From: Allorhizobium sonneratiae
GTDB lineage: Bacteria > Pseudomonadota > Alphaproteobacteria > Rhizobiales > Rhizobiaceae
Length of the DNA stretch: 64,000 nucleotides
NCBI RefSeq assembly: GCF_023700755.1
Contig: NZ_JAMKOJ010000005.1
Coordinates: 210,659-274,658, forward strand
Direction: 5' to 3'
A model generated the notes under the pieces. That model was given only the letters and a program-made list of their open reading frames with translations, searched no databases and was not told where the DNA came from. Shown here one piece after another: positions 7,604-17,098 of the stretch (positions are counted from its first letter, which is position 1; the number at the start of each line of letters is the position of its first letter). The position numbers and the translations under genes were made by a program.

Positions 7604-10123
7604 ATGTCGATCAAATCTCACGCACGGGCCGTGGTCATCGGCGGCGGTGTCGTTGGTGTCTCCACCCTCTATCATCTTGCGAAAAAGGGCTGGGGCGATT
7701 CTGTCCTGATCGAGCGCAAGGAGCTGACCTCGGGCTCAACCTGGCATGCCGCAGGCCTGTTGCCGCTGTTCAATATGAGCTATTCCGTCGGCCAGATTCA
7801 CAAATATTCGGTCAGATTCTATCAGGAGCTGCAGCAGGAAACCGGCATGAATGTCGGCTTCAGCCAGGTGTCCAACATTCGTCTCGCCCGCACCAAGGAT
7901 CGCTGGGACGAATATATGTATTATGCCGGCATTGCCGACACTATCGGTGTGAAGGTCAATATTCTGACGCCGGATGAGGTCAAGGAAATCTGGCCGCTGT
8001 GCGAAACAGAGGGGCTGCTCGGCGCAATCCAGCATCCCGATGACGGCTATATCCAGCCCGCCGATCTGACCCAGGCGCTGGCGAAAGGCGCGCGTGAGCG
8101 CGGCGCCACCATCTATCGCAACACCACGGTCACGGCCATCGAGCAACAGGCCGATGGTCTTTGGAAAATCACAACGGACAAGGGTGAGATCACCGCCGAA
8201 CACGTGATTTCCTGCACCGGTTCCTTCGCCCGCAAGACCGGCGAAATGGTCGGCATCAACATTCCGGTTATCCCGGTCGAGCATCAATATATCGTCACCG
8301 AGCCGCACCCGGCCATTGTCGAGCGCAAGGCCAAGGGCCTGCCGGAAATGGGCGTTCTGCGCGAATCAGACAGCGCCTGGTATATGCGCGAGGAAAATGG
8401 CGGCCTGCTGCTTGGCCCTTATGAGGTTGGCGCGCCCGTCTGTTACGTCGATGGCCCTTCGGCAGATAGCGAATACGAACTCTTCCAGGAAGAGCTGGAG
8501 CGGCTGATGCCGCATATCGAGACCGCCATGGTGCGTGTACCCGCCTTTGGCGAAGTTGGTATCAAGAAGGTGTATAACGGTGCGATCGCCTATACACCGG
8601 ATGGCAATCCAATTGTCGGGCCTGCACCGGGATTGAAAAATTTCTGGCTCAACGAAGGTCATTCCTTCGGCATCACGGCCGCAGGCGGCGCTGGCTGGCA
8701 GCTTGCCGAATGGATCGTCGATGGCGAGCCAACGCTCGACATGATGGGCGTCGATCCGCGCCGTTTCGGCCCTTATGCCACGGAAGGCTACCTGATCGCC
8801 AAGAATGAGGAGGCCTATGCCAATGTCTTCACCATGCATTATCCCGATGAGGAGCGTGCTGCTGCCCGCCCGCTGAAGACGACGCCGGTTTATGACCGTC
8901 TGAAGGCTCTTGGTGGCGTGTTCGGGTCTGTCTATGGCTGGGAGCGGGCCAACTGGTTTGCGCCACAAGGCTATGAAGTGGCGAAGGACGAGCTTGGCGT
9001 CGGCGTCGATGTCATTACCAGCCACAATTATGCGCCACCGACCGAAGATGGTCGCATCGTCGAGAAATGGTCGTTCCGCCGTTCGAATTATTTCGAGCAT
9101 GTCGGCAATGAGATCAAGAATGTTCAGAACAATGTTGGCGTTCTCGACATGTCTCCCTTTGCCAAGATGGAGGTGTCCGGCCCCGGTGCACGCGCCTGGC
9201 TCGACAGTATTTTCGCCAACGCCATTCCGAAGAAGCGTGGCCGGATTGCGCTTTGCCACATGTTGACGGAAAAGGGCGGCGTACGGGCCGAGTTCACCGT
9301 CTATGAATGGGCGCCCAACCGTTTCTATCTTGTGTCGGCGGGCGCTTACGAAGCCCATGACCATGACTATCTTCGCAAGCTTGCCCCGAAGGACGGTTCG
9401 GTCAAATTGCAGCAGATCACCCAGAAGCTCGGTGTTCTGGTGCTGGCCGGGCCGAAATCGCGGGCGCTGTTGCAGAAACTGACCCGCACCAGCCTCGACA
9501 ACAAGAATTTCCCCTGGCTGACGGGGAAGGAAATTTCGGTCGGCGTGGCAACGGCGCATGCGCTGCGTGTGAACTTCGTCGGCGAACTCGGTTGGGAACT
9601 GCATCATCCCATCGAGATGCAAAATTATATCTTCGATCAGTTGATGGAAGCCGGTGCGGAATTTGGCATCAAGCCCTTCGGCATTCGCGCCATGCTGTCC
9701 ATGTCGGTTGAGAAGTCCTATCGTCTGATCCCGCGGGAAATGTCGATCGAATACAATGCCTATGAATCGGCGCTCGACCGCTTCATCAAGCTGGACAAGG
9801 ATTTTATCGGCAAAGAAGGTCTTCTGGCCTGGAAAGAGCAGGGGCTGAACTGGTCCTTTGCCACGCTGGTCGTGCATGGCGTAACAGAAGTCGATGCGCG
9901 CGGCTCGGAAGCCATTTACAACGAAGCAGGAGAGCTTGTGGGCCGCGCTACCAACGGCACATTCGGCTGGCGCATCGGCAAGTCCATCGCGCTCGCCATG
10001 GTCAGGCCCGCTTATGCCGTCATCGGCACAAAACTGCAGATCAGAATACTGGGCACTCTTTATGAAGCCGAGGTTGTCGTTGAAAGCCCCTATGACCCAG
10101 ACAATCAGGCGCTGAGAGCCTGA
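7604..10123 (+). CDS. FAD-dependent oxidoreductase fused to GcvT domains (dimethylglycine/sarcosine dehydrogenase-like)
   Basis: An 839-residue fusion. The N-terminal DAO half has the Rossmann FAD motif VVIGGGVVGVSTLYHLAK and the STWHAAGLLP segment near the site where such enzymes attach FAD covalently to His. The C-terminal half (from about residue 420) is an aminomethyltransferase (GcvT and GcvT-C) fold that binds tetrahydrofolate. Family members oxidatively demethylate N-methylated glycines and pass formaldehyde to folate; the exact substrate is inference. AGGGGA at 7592-7597 sits six bases from the ATG at 7604, so the ATG at 7598 is less likely. A strong terminator follows. Confidence 0.88.
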   Translation: MSIKSHARAVVIGGGVVGVSTLYHLAKKGWGDSVLIERKELTSGSTWHAAGLLPLFNMSYSVGQIHKYSVRFYQELQQETGMNVGFSQVSNIRLARTKDRWDEYMYYAGIADTIGVKVNILTPDEVKEIWPLCETEGLLGAIQHPDDGYIQPADLTQALAKGARERGATIYRNTTVTAIEQQADGLWKITTDKGEITAEHVISCTGSFARKTGEMVGINIPVIPVEHQYIVTEPHPAIVERKAKGLPEMGVLRESDSAWYMREENGGLLLGPYEVGAPVCYVDGPSADSEYELFQEELERLMPHIETAMVRVPAFGEVGIKKVYNGAIAYTPDGNPIVGPAPGLKNFWLNEGHSFGITAAGGAGWQLAEWIVDGEPTLDMMGVDPRRFGPYATEGYLIAKNEEAYANVFTMHYPDEERAAARPLKTTPVYDRLKALGGVFGSVYGWERANWFAPQGYEVAKDELGVGVDVITSHNYAPPTEDGRIVEKWSFRRSNYFEHVGNEIKNVQNNVGVLDMSPFAKMEVSGPGARAWLDSIFANAIPKKRGRIALCHMLTEKGGVRAEFTVYEWAPNRFYLVSAGAYEAHDHDYLRKLAPKDGSVKLQQITQKLGVLVLAGPKSRALLQKLTRTSLDNKNFPWLTGKEISVGVATAHALRVNFVGELGWELHHPIEMQNYIFDQLMEAGAEFGIKPFGIRAMLSMSVEKSYRLIPREMSIEYNAYESALDRFIKLDKDFIGKEGLLAWKEQGLNWSFATLVVHGVTEVDARGSEAIYNEAGELVGRATNGTFGWRIGKSIALAMVRPAYAVIGTKLQIRILGTLYEAEVVVESPYDPDNQALRA

Positions 10124-10141
10124 ACGCGATTTTCAGGTTAG

Positions 10142-10170
10142 GGTGGCGAATTGTCATTCGCCACCTTTTT
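10142..10170 (+). terminator. Rho-independent terminator after the FAD/GcvT gene
   Basis: A perfect 10-bp stem (GGTGGCGAAT / ATTCGCCACC) with a TGTC loop, followed directly by five T, 18 bases past the stop codon. Confidence 0.92.
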
Positions 10171-10272
10171 GCCTTTATTGAGTATGTCGCCACTAAATTC
10201 TTCTGTAAGTTAATATTTCAGCAAGCGGAAAACTTTAATGTGCAGCCTATCAACAGATTTTGAAGGCGCGCC

Positions 10273-11106
10273 ATGACGTATCTTGGTCTTTCCGGAATGC
10301 ATTACTCCGGGGAAAAATTCCCCGACGCACGTATTATTGTTGCCGAGGATTCCAACGTGTTTACCTCGATGATCCGGCAAAGACTGAAGGAAATCTTCAA
10401 CATTGATCCCGAGATCTGCCGTACCTATGAAGATTTGATGGCTGCCAACGAACTGAACGACACGCCCGTGACGCTCGCCATCTCCAATATCAATCTTCCG
10501 GGCGCAGAAAACGGCGAAGCTCTGGAATATCTGACCGACTGCAATATTCCGACCATCGTCTTCACCAGCACCTTTCATGAGAAAACCCGTGAAAAGTTGC
10601 TGGCCAAAGATATTGTCGACTACATCATCAAGGACAGTATCTTTGCTGTGGAAATGCTGGCCGAATCGGTCTGCCGTTTCCTCACCAATCACCGCCATCA
10701 CGTTCTGATCGTCGATGACAGTCCGACGGCGCGCGCGCTCCTGTCCAGCCGCCTGAAACGCTATAATTTCCGCGTCAGCACGGCTGAAAACGGGGCTAAG
10801 GCCATCGAACTTCTGAAAGCGAATGCCGATATTGGTCTGGTGGTTACCGACTACAACATGCCGGATATTGACGGCTTCGAGCTGACAAGACGCATCCGCG
10901 CCGTGCGTGGCTCGCATGAATTGCGCATTATCGGCGTATCCTCCTCGTCCGACCGGCTGCTGTCGGCGCGGTTCCTGAAAGTGGGCGGCAATGATTTTAT
11001 GCTGCGGCCTTTCATTGACGAGGAATTTTATTGCCGCGTCAATCAGAACCTCGATACGCTGGTGCAGATCCGTGCCGGTCAGAAGCGGGCGTCAGCAGCG
11101 GCCTGA
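10273..11106 (+). CDS. Tandem receiver-domain response regulator without output domain
   Basis: A 277-residue protein made of two CheY-like receiver domains (about residues 18-135 and 142-262) and nothing else. The second has the acidic pair D148-D149, phosphoacceptor D193 in VVTDYNMPDIDGFEL, but Arg245 (LRPF) where Lys is usual. The first keeps the acidic residues E25/D26 and K120 but has Asn72 at the phosphoacceptor place (AISNINLPG), so it is probably a pseudo-receiver. Similar two-receiver N-termini occur in GGDEF proteins; here the cyclase part is absent. No kinase lies nearby. Signalling by protein contact is inference. Confidence 0.85.
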   Translation: MTYLGLSGMHYSGEKFPDARIIVAEDSNVFTSMIRQRLKEIFNIDPEICRTYEDLMAANELNDTPVTLAISNINLPGAENGEALEYLTDCNIPTIVFTSTFHEKTREKLLAKDIVDYIIKDSIFAVEMLAESVCRFLTNHRHHVLIVDDSPTARALLSSRLKRYNFRVSTAENGAKAIELLKANADIGLVVTDYNMPDIDGFELTRRIRAVRGSHELRIIGVSSSSDRLLSARFLKVGGNDFMLRPFIDEEFYCRVNQNLDTLVQIRAGQKRASAAA

Positions 11107-11336
11107 CGTTTGTGTCAGGCTGCATCTGCGACTTGCTTTTTGACTCTGACGGCTCGGTCTGACCCTTATGGCAAAAGCGATTTGGCCATAACCCGTGGGT
11201 TAATGCGCAAATTCTCCTGTCGGCGCTTCGGGATTGCGCCTGCGCCTGCTATATAGCTGCCCGGAAAGGGTGGGGGAATCGCCCGCCCTGACACCCCGTT
11301 TGCTCAGGGTGCAACCGGCAGGATTTCAAAATCAGC
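11107..11336. other. Intergenic region before the ABC exporter
   Basis: About 230 bases without a gene. A short hairpin GCCTGAC / GTCAGGC (11101-11107 and 11114-11120) overlaps the upstream stop codon but lacks a T run next to it. The rest presumably carries the promoter of the ABC exporter operon; no clear operator is seen. Confidence 0.3.
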
Positions 11337-12263
11337 ATGGCTCCCATCATCTCCATCCGTGACTTGACCAAGACCTATGCCAGCGGGTTTCAGGCGCTAA
11401 AGGGTGTTTCCCTCGACATTGAGGAAGGCGAGATCCTGGCGCTTCTCGGGCCGAATGGCGCGGGCAAGACGACGATGATCTCCATCGTCTGCGGCATCGT
11501 CAATCCGACCTACGGGCAGGTAACAGTCGGCGGCTATGACGTCGTCCATGATTTTCGCAAGACACGCGCCATGATCGGTCTCGTTCCGCAGGAATTGACC
11601 ACCGACATGTTTGAAACCGTCTATAACACGGTGAGCTTTTCGCGTGGCCTGCATGGCTGTCCGGCCGATCCGGACCATATCGAACAGGTCCTGAAATCCC
11701 TGTCATTATGGGAAAAGCGCAATTCAAGTCTGAGAGAATTATCCGGCGGCATGAAGCGTCGGGTGCTGATTGCCAAGGCCCTGTCTCACAAGCCGAAAGT
11801 GCTGTTTCTCGATGAGCCGACGGCAGGCGTCGATGTCGCCTTGCGCCGGGACATGTGGGCACTCGTGTCGGAACTGCGCAAGACTGGTGTCACCGTCATT
11901 CTCACCACCCATTATATCGAGGAGGCCGAGGAAATTGCCGATCGCGTCGGTATCATCAATCATGGAGAAATGCTGCTGGTCGAGGAAAAACGGGCACTGA
12001 TGCGCAAACTCGGTCGCAAGCGCATGGTGCTGGACCTGATCTCGCCGTTGAAAAGCATTCCCGGGCGGCTGGACGAATGGCGGCTGAAGCTGGCCTCTGA
12101 TGGCATGCAGATCGTGTATGAATACGAGCCCAACGACAATCCCGGCGCATTGATGGCGCTTCTGGCCGCTCTTGAAACCTCGAATATCGGCGTCGCCGAC
12201 ATGTCCACACGGCAAACCTCGCTTGAAGAGATATTTGTTGAGCTGATTGGGAAAAAACCATGA
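11337..12263 (+). CDS. ABC exporter ATP-binding protein (YadG-like)
   Basis: A 308-residue ATPase subunit with Walker A GPNGAGKTT (about residues 38-46), signature LSGGMKRR, Walker B VLFLDEPTAGVD and switch His in TTHYIEEAEE. Length and pairing with an ABC-2 permease match E. coli YadG/YadH and the wider drug/lipid-export (DrrA/NodI-like) group. The stop overlaps the permease start by four bases (ATGA), so the two are translationally coupled. The transported substrate is unknown. Confidence 0.9.
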   Translation: MAPIISIRDLTKTYASGFQALKGVSLDIEEGEILALLGPNGAGKTTMISIVCGIVNPTYGQVTVGGYDVVHDFRKTRAMIGLVPQELTTDMFETVYNTVSFSRGLHGCPADPDHIEQVLKSLSLWEKRNSSLRELSGGMKRRVLIAKALSHKPKVLFLDEPTAGVDVALRRDMWALVSELRKTGVTVILTTHYIEEAEEIADRVGIINHGEMLLVEEKRALMRKLGRKRMVLDLISPLKSIPGRLDEWRLKLASDGMQIVYEYEPNDNPGALMALLAALETSNIGVADMSTRQTSLEEIFVELIGKKP

Positions 12264-13021
12264 ATTATCACGGAATTTCCGCTATTTACCGTTACGAGAT
12301 GCACCGCATGGGCCGAACGGTGATGCAGAGCATCATTTCCCCGGTCGTCTCGACGTCGCTTTATTTCATCGTTTTCGGCGCTGCCGTCGGCTCGCGCATC
12401 AATAGCGGTGAAGATGTACCCTATGGCGGCTTCATCACGCCGGGGCTGATCATGCTGGCGCTCATTACCCAATGCATCTCCAATGGTGCAAACGGGATCT
12501 ATTTTCCGAAATTCACCGGCACGATTTACGAGCTTTTATCCGCGCCAGTGGCTCTGATCGAGGTATTGATCGGTTATGTCGGTGCGGCTGCCACAAAGGG
12601 CATGATCATTGGCCTGATCATTCTGGCCACATCCGCCTTCTTCGTGCCGCTCAGGGTCGATCATCCGCTCTTGATGCTGGGCTTCATGCTGCTGACGGCC
12701 ATCACCTTCAGCCTTGCCGGCTTCATTATCGGCATATGGGCGAAAAATTTCGAACAGCTCAGTCTGGTGCCGATGCTGGTCGTGCCACCGCTGACCTTTC
12801 TCGGTGGCACCTTTTATTCGGTGCATGTGCTGCCGCCTTTCTGGCAGACGGTCAGCCATATCAATCCAGTCTTCTATCTGGTGAGCGGTTTTCGCTGGAG
12901 CTTTTTCGGCAAGGCCGATGTCGATCCGATGATCAGCCTGATCATGGTCAGCCTGTTTCTGCTGATCTGTCTGGGATTTTTGAGCTGGATTTTCAAAACC
13001 GGCTATAAATTGAAGTCCTGA
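12260..13021 (+). CDS. ABC-2 type exporter permease (YadH-like)
   Basis: A 253-residue membrane protein with about six hydrophobic helices and the ABC-2 signature region near FLGGTFYSVHVLPPFWQ, where such permeases contact the ATPase. Its length equals that of E. coli YadH. It is the partner of the ATPase immediately upstream; two of each would form the exporter in the inner membrane. Substrate not predictable. Confidence 0.9.
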   Translation: MNYHGISAIYRYEMHRMGRTVMQSIISPVVSTSLYFIVFGAAVGSRINSGEDVPYGGFITPGLIMLALITQCISNGANGIYFPKFTGTIYELLSAPVALIEVLIGYVGAAATKGMIIGLIILATSAFFVPLRVDHPLLMLGFMLLTAITFSLAGFIIGIWAKNFEQLSLVPMLVVPPLTFLGGTFYSVHVLPPFWQTVSHINPVFYLVSGFRWSFFGKADVDPMISLIMVSLFLLICLGFLSWIFKTGYKLKS

Positions 13022-13071
13022 CAGACAAGGGCAACGGGGAAGGGCAACGGCAACGGGGATTGGTATCTCCG

Positions 13072-14010
13072 TTACGTCTCGCCTTCTTTCGGTAGAGTGG
13101 CTTGCGGGCCCGGCGCAAGCGACGGGGGCAGTTTGACCCCGCGCGTCTTTTCCCGTGAGACGGTAATCAGGCCAGAACCAATAATCAGCACGATGCCGAT
13201 GAGAATCGGCAGATCGATATGATCGCCAAAGATCACATAACCGAACAAAATGGCCCAGAGCATCTGGCTGTATTGGGTGGGGCCAAGCAGGGCTGCCGGG
13301 GCATGCTGAGTGGCCAGCATCAGCAGGACGGTTCCGCAGGCGGCAAACAGCCCATAGCTTAACAGCATCAGCCATTCCTGATGCTGCGGCCACTGAAAAT
13401 CCGGAACCATCGCGATGCCGCATATGGTCAGCGAGCCCAGCGCACCGGCGCCATAAAGCGAAACACCCTTTTCACGCGGACCGACGGCGCGATAGATGAC
13501 AATCGAGATGGCGCCGCCAAGCCCGCCGAAGATCGCGCCGAGATGGCCGATCGACAATTCCCGAAAACCGGGCCGTAAGACGACCAGAACCCCGGCAAAG
13601 CCAATGACCACCGCACTCCAGCGGCGAATGCCGACTTTTTCCTTCAAGAACACCACCGACATGATGGTGACGAAAGCCGGAAGCAGGAAAATCAGACAGA
13701 AGGCTTCGGCCATCGACAGATGAGTGAAGGCGGTGACGCTGCCGATGGAACTGACGCCTGATGCGCAAAAGCGCAAAAGCCATAAGGACCGATTCGAGCT
13801 GACGACGATATCGGTCAGTCGATCACCTTTTTTCAGCAGAAAGGGCAGGGCTGAAAGCCCGATAAGAGCGCCGAAAAAGGCCGATTCGTAAGGCGTGATT
13901 CGTCCCGCGATCAGTTTGACTGAAGCGTCGCTCACCGCATAGGCGGCAAAGGCCAGAAATGCGAGCAGAATGCCGCGGAGATGCTTGTCGGAAGACACGG
14001 AACGAACCAC
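13072..14010 (-). CDS. DMT-superfamily transporter (EamA type)
   Basis: A 312-residue membrane protein with about ten hydrophobic segments arranged as two EamA repeats (for example LLAFLAFAAYAVSDASVKL in the first and LGPTQYSQMLWAILFGY in the second). Members export or exchange small metabolites. The start is GTG at 14010. It converges with the ABC permease gene; the 50-base spacer holds a short imperfect repeat built on GGGCAACGGGGA. Substrate unknown. Confidence 0.87.
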   Translation of the reverse strand: MVRSVSSDKHLRGILLAFLAFAAYAVSDASVKLIAGRITPYESAFFGALIGLSALPFLLKKGDRLTDIVVSSNRSLWLLRFCASGVSSIGSVTAFTHLSMAEAFCLIFLLPAFVTIMSVVFLKEKVGIRRWSAVVIGFAGVLVVLRPGFRELSIGHLGAIFGGLGGAISIVIYRAVGPREKGVSLYGAGALGSLTICGIAMVPDFQWPQHQEWLMLLSYGLFAACGTVLLMLATQHAPAALLGPTQYSQMLWAILFGYVIFGDHIDLPILIGIVLIIGSGLITVSREKTRGVKLPPSLAPGPQATLPKEGET

Positions 14011-14059
14011 CGGATAAAAGACGAAAGTGACCCGTGATTAGGATTGAATGTGACTGACG

Positions 14060-14731
14060 TCAATTCAGTTTTTGCTGCGCTGCACCTTTCTCAGCGGCGA
14101 TCTCGCGAAAGGCGTTAGCCAGTGTTTCGACAGGTTGTGCACCGCTGACAGCATAGCGTTGATCGATAATGAAGAAGGGCACGCCATTGACGCCCATCTG
14201 CCGGGCCGCCTCGATTTCCTCACGGATGAAATCAGCATCTGCACCACTGGCTAAAAGCTGTTCCACCATGCGCGGATCAAGCCCGCAGGCAGATGCGATA
14301 TCGATCAGCACGGCATGGTCGCCGATATTGCGGCCTTCTTCGAAATTCGCCTTGAACAGAGCAGAGACAACCGCATTCTGCTGTTCGCGACCCTCGGTGC
14401 CTGCCCAGTGGATCAAACGGTGCGCATCAAGCGTATTGGGGCCGCGCTTGATGGCATCGAAGTGAAAATTGATGCCGACCTGTTTGCCAAGCTCGGTCAA
14501 TTGGCCATGGATGGCATCCATCTTGTCTTTGCCGCCCAGCTTTTTGGCAAGTTCTGCCTGATGATCCACTCCTTCCGGCGGATAATCGGGGTTGAGCTGA
14601 TAAGGACGCCAGTTGACGATGACGGAGACCTCATCCTGAATTTCGGCAATGGCCAGTTCCAGCCGAGCCTTGCCCAGATAGCACCAGGGGCAGACGACAT
14701 CGGAAACCAGGTCTATATTGATCGTGTGCAT
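14060..14731 (-). CDS. DsbA-family oxidoreductase (FrnE-like)
   Basis: A 223-residue thioredoxin-fold protein with no signal peptide and the active site CPWC at residues 14-17, followed by the helical insertion seen in the FrnE/2-hydroxychromene isomerase group and the cis-Pro segment GVNGVPFFIID. FrnE-like proteins are cytoplasmic disulfide isomerases or oxidoreductases linked to oxidative stress. It lies 24 bases downstream of the solute-binding protein gene on the same strand and may share its transcript. Confidence 0.88.
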   Translation of the reverse strand: MHTINIDLVSDVVCPWCYLGKARLELAIAEIQDEVSVIVNWRPYQLNPDYPPEGVDHQAELAKKLGGKDKMDAIHGQLTELGKQVGINFHFDAIKRGPNTLDAHRLIHWAGTEGREQQNAVVSALFKANFEEGRNIGDHAVLIDIASACGLDPRMVEQLLASGADADFIREEIEAARQMGVNGVPFFIIDQRYAVSGAQPVETLANAFREIAAEKGAAQQKLN

Positions 14732-14755
14732 GTTTATCTCCAGTGCCTGACCATG

Positions 14756-16609
14756 TCACTTCTGTGCATTTGCATCCCACCATGTCGGCAACTGATAGCC
14801 ATGCATGGGGGTCTGATCCGGGCGGGCAATATGTTTCCAATGGGCAACCCATTGCTCGGAATTGTAATAGAGCGGCACGACATAATGGCCGGCCACCAGC
14901 AGCCGGTCGAGGGCGCGCACACTGTCCTGATAATCTTCCTGGCTGACGGAGTCGACCATGCTTTTCAAAATCCGGTCGATATCTGGATCGGCCACACCAG
15001 CATAGTTGAAGCTACCCGGCAGATTACGCGACACAGAGCCCCAGCGGTAAAACTGCTCGACGCCCGGTGCCAGCGAGGAGGGGAAGGACTTCACGATCAT
15101 GTCATAATCGAAGCTGTTGGAGCGCGCCTGATATTGCGCATCGTCCACGGTGCGGATGCTCATGCCGATGCCGATCAGCCGCAGGGTGCGCTGATAGGCG
15201 AGCGCCATTTTCTCCTGCCCCTCATTCTGGGTCATGACCTCAAAGGTCAGCGGCACGCCATGGGCATCGACCATGCGGCCGTCATTGATGGTGTAACCGG
15301 CCTGTCCGAGAAGACCGACGGCTTGGCGCAGCACATTGCGATCGGCGCCGGAGCCATCCGAAATTGGCAGCATATAGGTTCCCGCCAGAATTTCCGGGGA
15401 AAGACGATCTTTCGCCGCCCCGAGAATCTGCAATTCCCGATCATCCGCAGCGTGGCCGTAAGCGCCGAGCGATGAATTCTGCCAGTAACTTTCGATCCGT
15501 TTGAACATATTGCCAAACAGGGTGCGGTTGACCCATTCGAAATCGAAGGCGAGCGTCAGCGCTTCACGGACCCTGACATCGGCAAAAATGGGGCGGCGCG
15601 TGTTGAAAACGAAACCGAACATGCCGGTCGGTAGTTGCGGATTGAAGGTCTCGCGCACCACATCGCCGCTGTTGACGGCGGGAAAGTCGTAAGAACGCGC
15701 CCAATGGGTGGCGGAACCGTCGGGATAAACGTCGATATCACCCTTCTTGAACGCCTCGAACAGAGTGTTTTCCTGAAGAAAATAGGTGACGCTGATCGTG
15801 TCGTAATTGTCGAAGCCGATTTTCGACGGCAGGTCTTTACCCCAGTAATTTGGATCGCGCTGATAGACGATGCGCTGCCCCGGATCGATGCTCTTGATCT
15901 TGTAGGGACCGGAACCGATCGGGATTTTCAACGTAGGCTGATCGAATGTGGCTGGATCGATGGCATGTTTCGGCAGGATTGGCGTGGCGAAGGCGAGAAG
16001 CATCGGCGTCTCGCGGTCGGCCTTGCTGTTGAAGGTGATACGAACGCTGTGATCCCCGACCTGCTCGATCTTGTCGACACCGTCGAGACGGTGGTTGAAG
16101 GGCGGTCGGCCTTTTTCCTGCAAAAGCTTAAAGGAGAAGATCACATCCTGCGGTGTCACCGGCTCACCGTCCTGCCAGTGTGCCTTTGGATTGAGATTGA
16201 ACTGGATATAGGTTCTGGCGTCATCCATCTGCACGCTCTCAGCCAGCAGACCATAGAGCGTATAAGGTTCCGCCGCCGAGCGGGTCATCAGCGTTTCATA
16301 AAAGAGATTGCCGAAATCCGGATCCCAAATGCCGCGTGCCGAGGTACGCATTCCCTTGATGACAAAGGGATTGAGGCTGTCGAAGGTGCCCACGACGCCA
16401 TAGGATATGCTGCCGCCCTTTTTGACGTTCGCATTGACATAGGGAAAATTCTTGTAATCGGCGGGCAGTGCCGGTTTGCCATGCATGGCGAGGCCGTAAA
16501 GCACAGGATCGGCCATGGCCACACCGGTCAATGTACCGGCAAAAAACGTCAGTAGCAGAAGGCACAAGACAAGGCGCTGCACGCCAGTTCCTCTCGGTCT
16601 AATTTCCAT
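14756..16609 (-). CDS. Extracellular solute-binding protein, family 5 (peptide/YejA-like)
   Basis: A periplasmic binding protein of about 617 residues with a Sec signal peptide (hydrophobic stretch LVLCLLLLTFFAGTLTGVAMA) and the SBP_bac_5 pattern: PFVNANVKKGG-like start of the mature protein, GLLAESV, IQFNLNPKAHWQDGEPVTPQDV and SGPYKIKSIDPGQRI. Length and sequence resemble YejA, the binding component of a microcin C/peptide importer. No permease or ATPase genes are adjacent, so it is an orphan or works with a system elsewhere. The ATG at 16609 has AGGAT six bases upstream; the longer frame to 16714 lacks a signal-peptide-like start. Confidence 0.9.
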   Translation of the reverse strand: MEIRPRGTGVQRLVLCLLLLTFFAGTLTGVAMADPVLYGLAMHGKPALPADYKNFPYVNANVKKGGSISYGVVGTFDSLNPFVIKGMRTSARGIWDPDFGNLFYETLMTRSAAEPYTLYGLLAESVQMDDARTYIQFNLNPKAHWQDGEPVTPQDVIFSFKLLQEKGRPPFNHRLDGVDKIEQVGDHSVRITFNSKADRETPMLLAFATPILPKHAIDPATFDQPTLKIPIGSGPYKIKSIDPGQRIVYQRDPNYWGKDLPSKIGFDNYDTISVTYFLQENTLFEAFKKGDIDVYPDGSATHWARSYDFPAVNSGDVVRETFNPQLPTGMFGFVFNTRRPIFADVRVREALTLAFDFEWVNRTLFGNMFKRIESYWQNSSLGAYGHAADDRELQILGAAKDRLSPEILAGTYMLPISDGSGADRNVLRQAVGLLGQAGYTINDGRMVDAHGVPLTFEVMTQNEGQEKMALAYQRTLRLIGIGMSIRTVDDAQYQARSNSFDYDMIVKSFPSSLAPGVEQFYRWGSVSRNLPGSFNYAGVADPDIDRILKSMVDSVSQEDYQDSVRALDRLLVAGHYVVPLYYNSEQWVAHWKHIARPDQTPMHGYQLPTWWDANAQK

Positions 16610-17098
16610 TTCATCATCCTGACGCCCGCGACAGTTCGAGGCGTGACGATGAAGCAGGAAGAATGCAAAGCGTGTCACGCATGATTGAACACGGGGTTTA
16701 CCCATCAGACACATGCGTCAACAGGATGGCTTAAAGCATATCGTTCGGCTGGAAAAGATCACTCCCTGCCTGTCGTGATCTTTCCAGCCGGCGGTGCAGC
16801 CTCTCAGCCGGTTTTTATGAAGTATACATAGCTCATATGACTGAGGGCATGCCCGATTTTTGCCCAAAGCCAGACTTCGCAAGCGACAGCAGGGGTAAAT
16901 GAGATTGAAAAGACCACAATCTCGATGAAAGGGAAAAGAAGCTCTGGATATTCATCGCCGTCCGCGCTAACAGAGAGGCCGGATTGGGCCGGGTCATTCA
17001 TTTGCCTCATTTGAAACTCAGGGGAATGAGCTAACAAGCCGAATCTTTCGGCCTTGAGCCCGCGATTCGACAGAGAATTTCAGGAGACGGATCTCGTT
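16610..17098. other. Gene-poor spacer with long hairpin
   Basis: About 490 bases between the divergent solute-binding protein and IalB-like genes. It contains a strong inverted repeat at 16747-16789: arms of 15 bases (GGCTGGAAA...GATCAC and its complement, one bulged A) and a 12-base loop, without an adjacent T run. A 77-codon minus-strand reading frame (16804-17037) exists but has no family resemblance or ribosome site, and I do not call it a gene. Confidence 0.45.

Noticed and set aside
8366..9877. 503-codon open frame antisense to the FAD/GcvT gene
   Set aside because: Lies wholly inside a strongly supported gene; no ribosome site or domain.
16804..17037. 77-codon minus-strand frame between the binding-protein and IalB genes
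   Set aside because: No ribosome site, no recognisable family and unusual composition; kept only as a note on the spacer.
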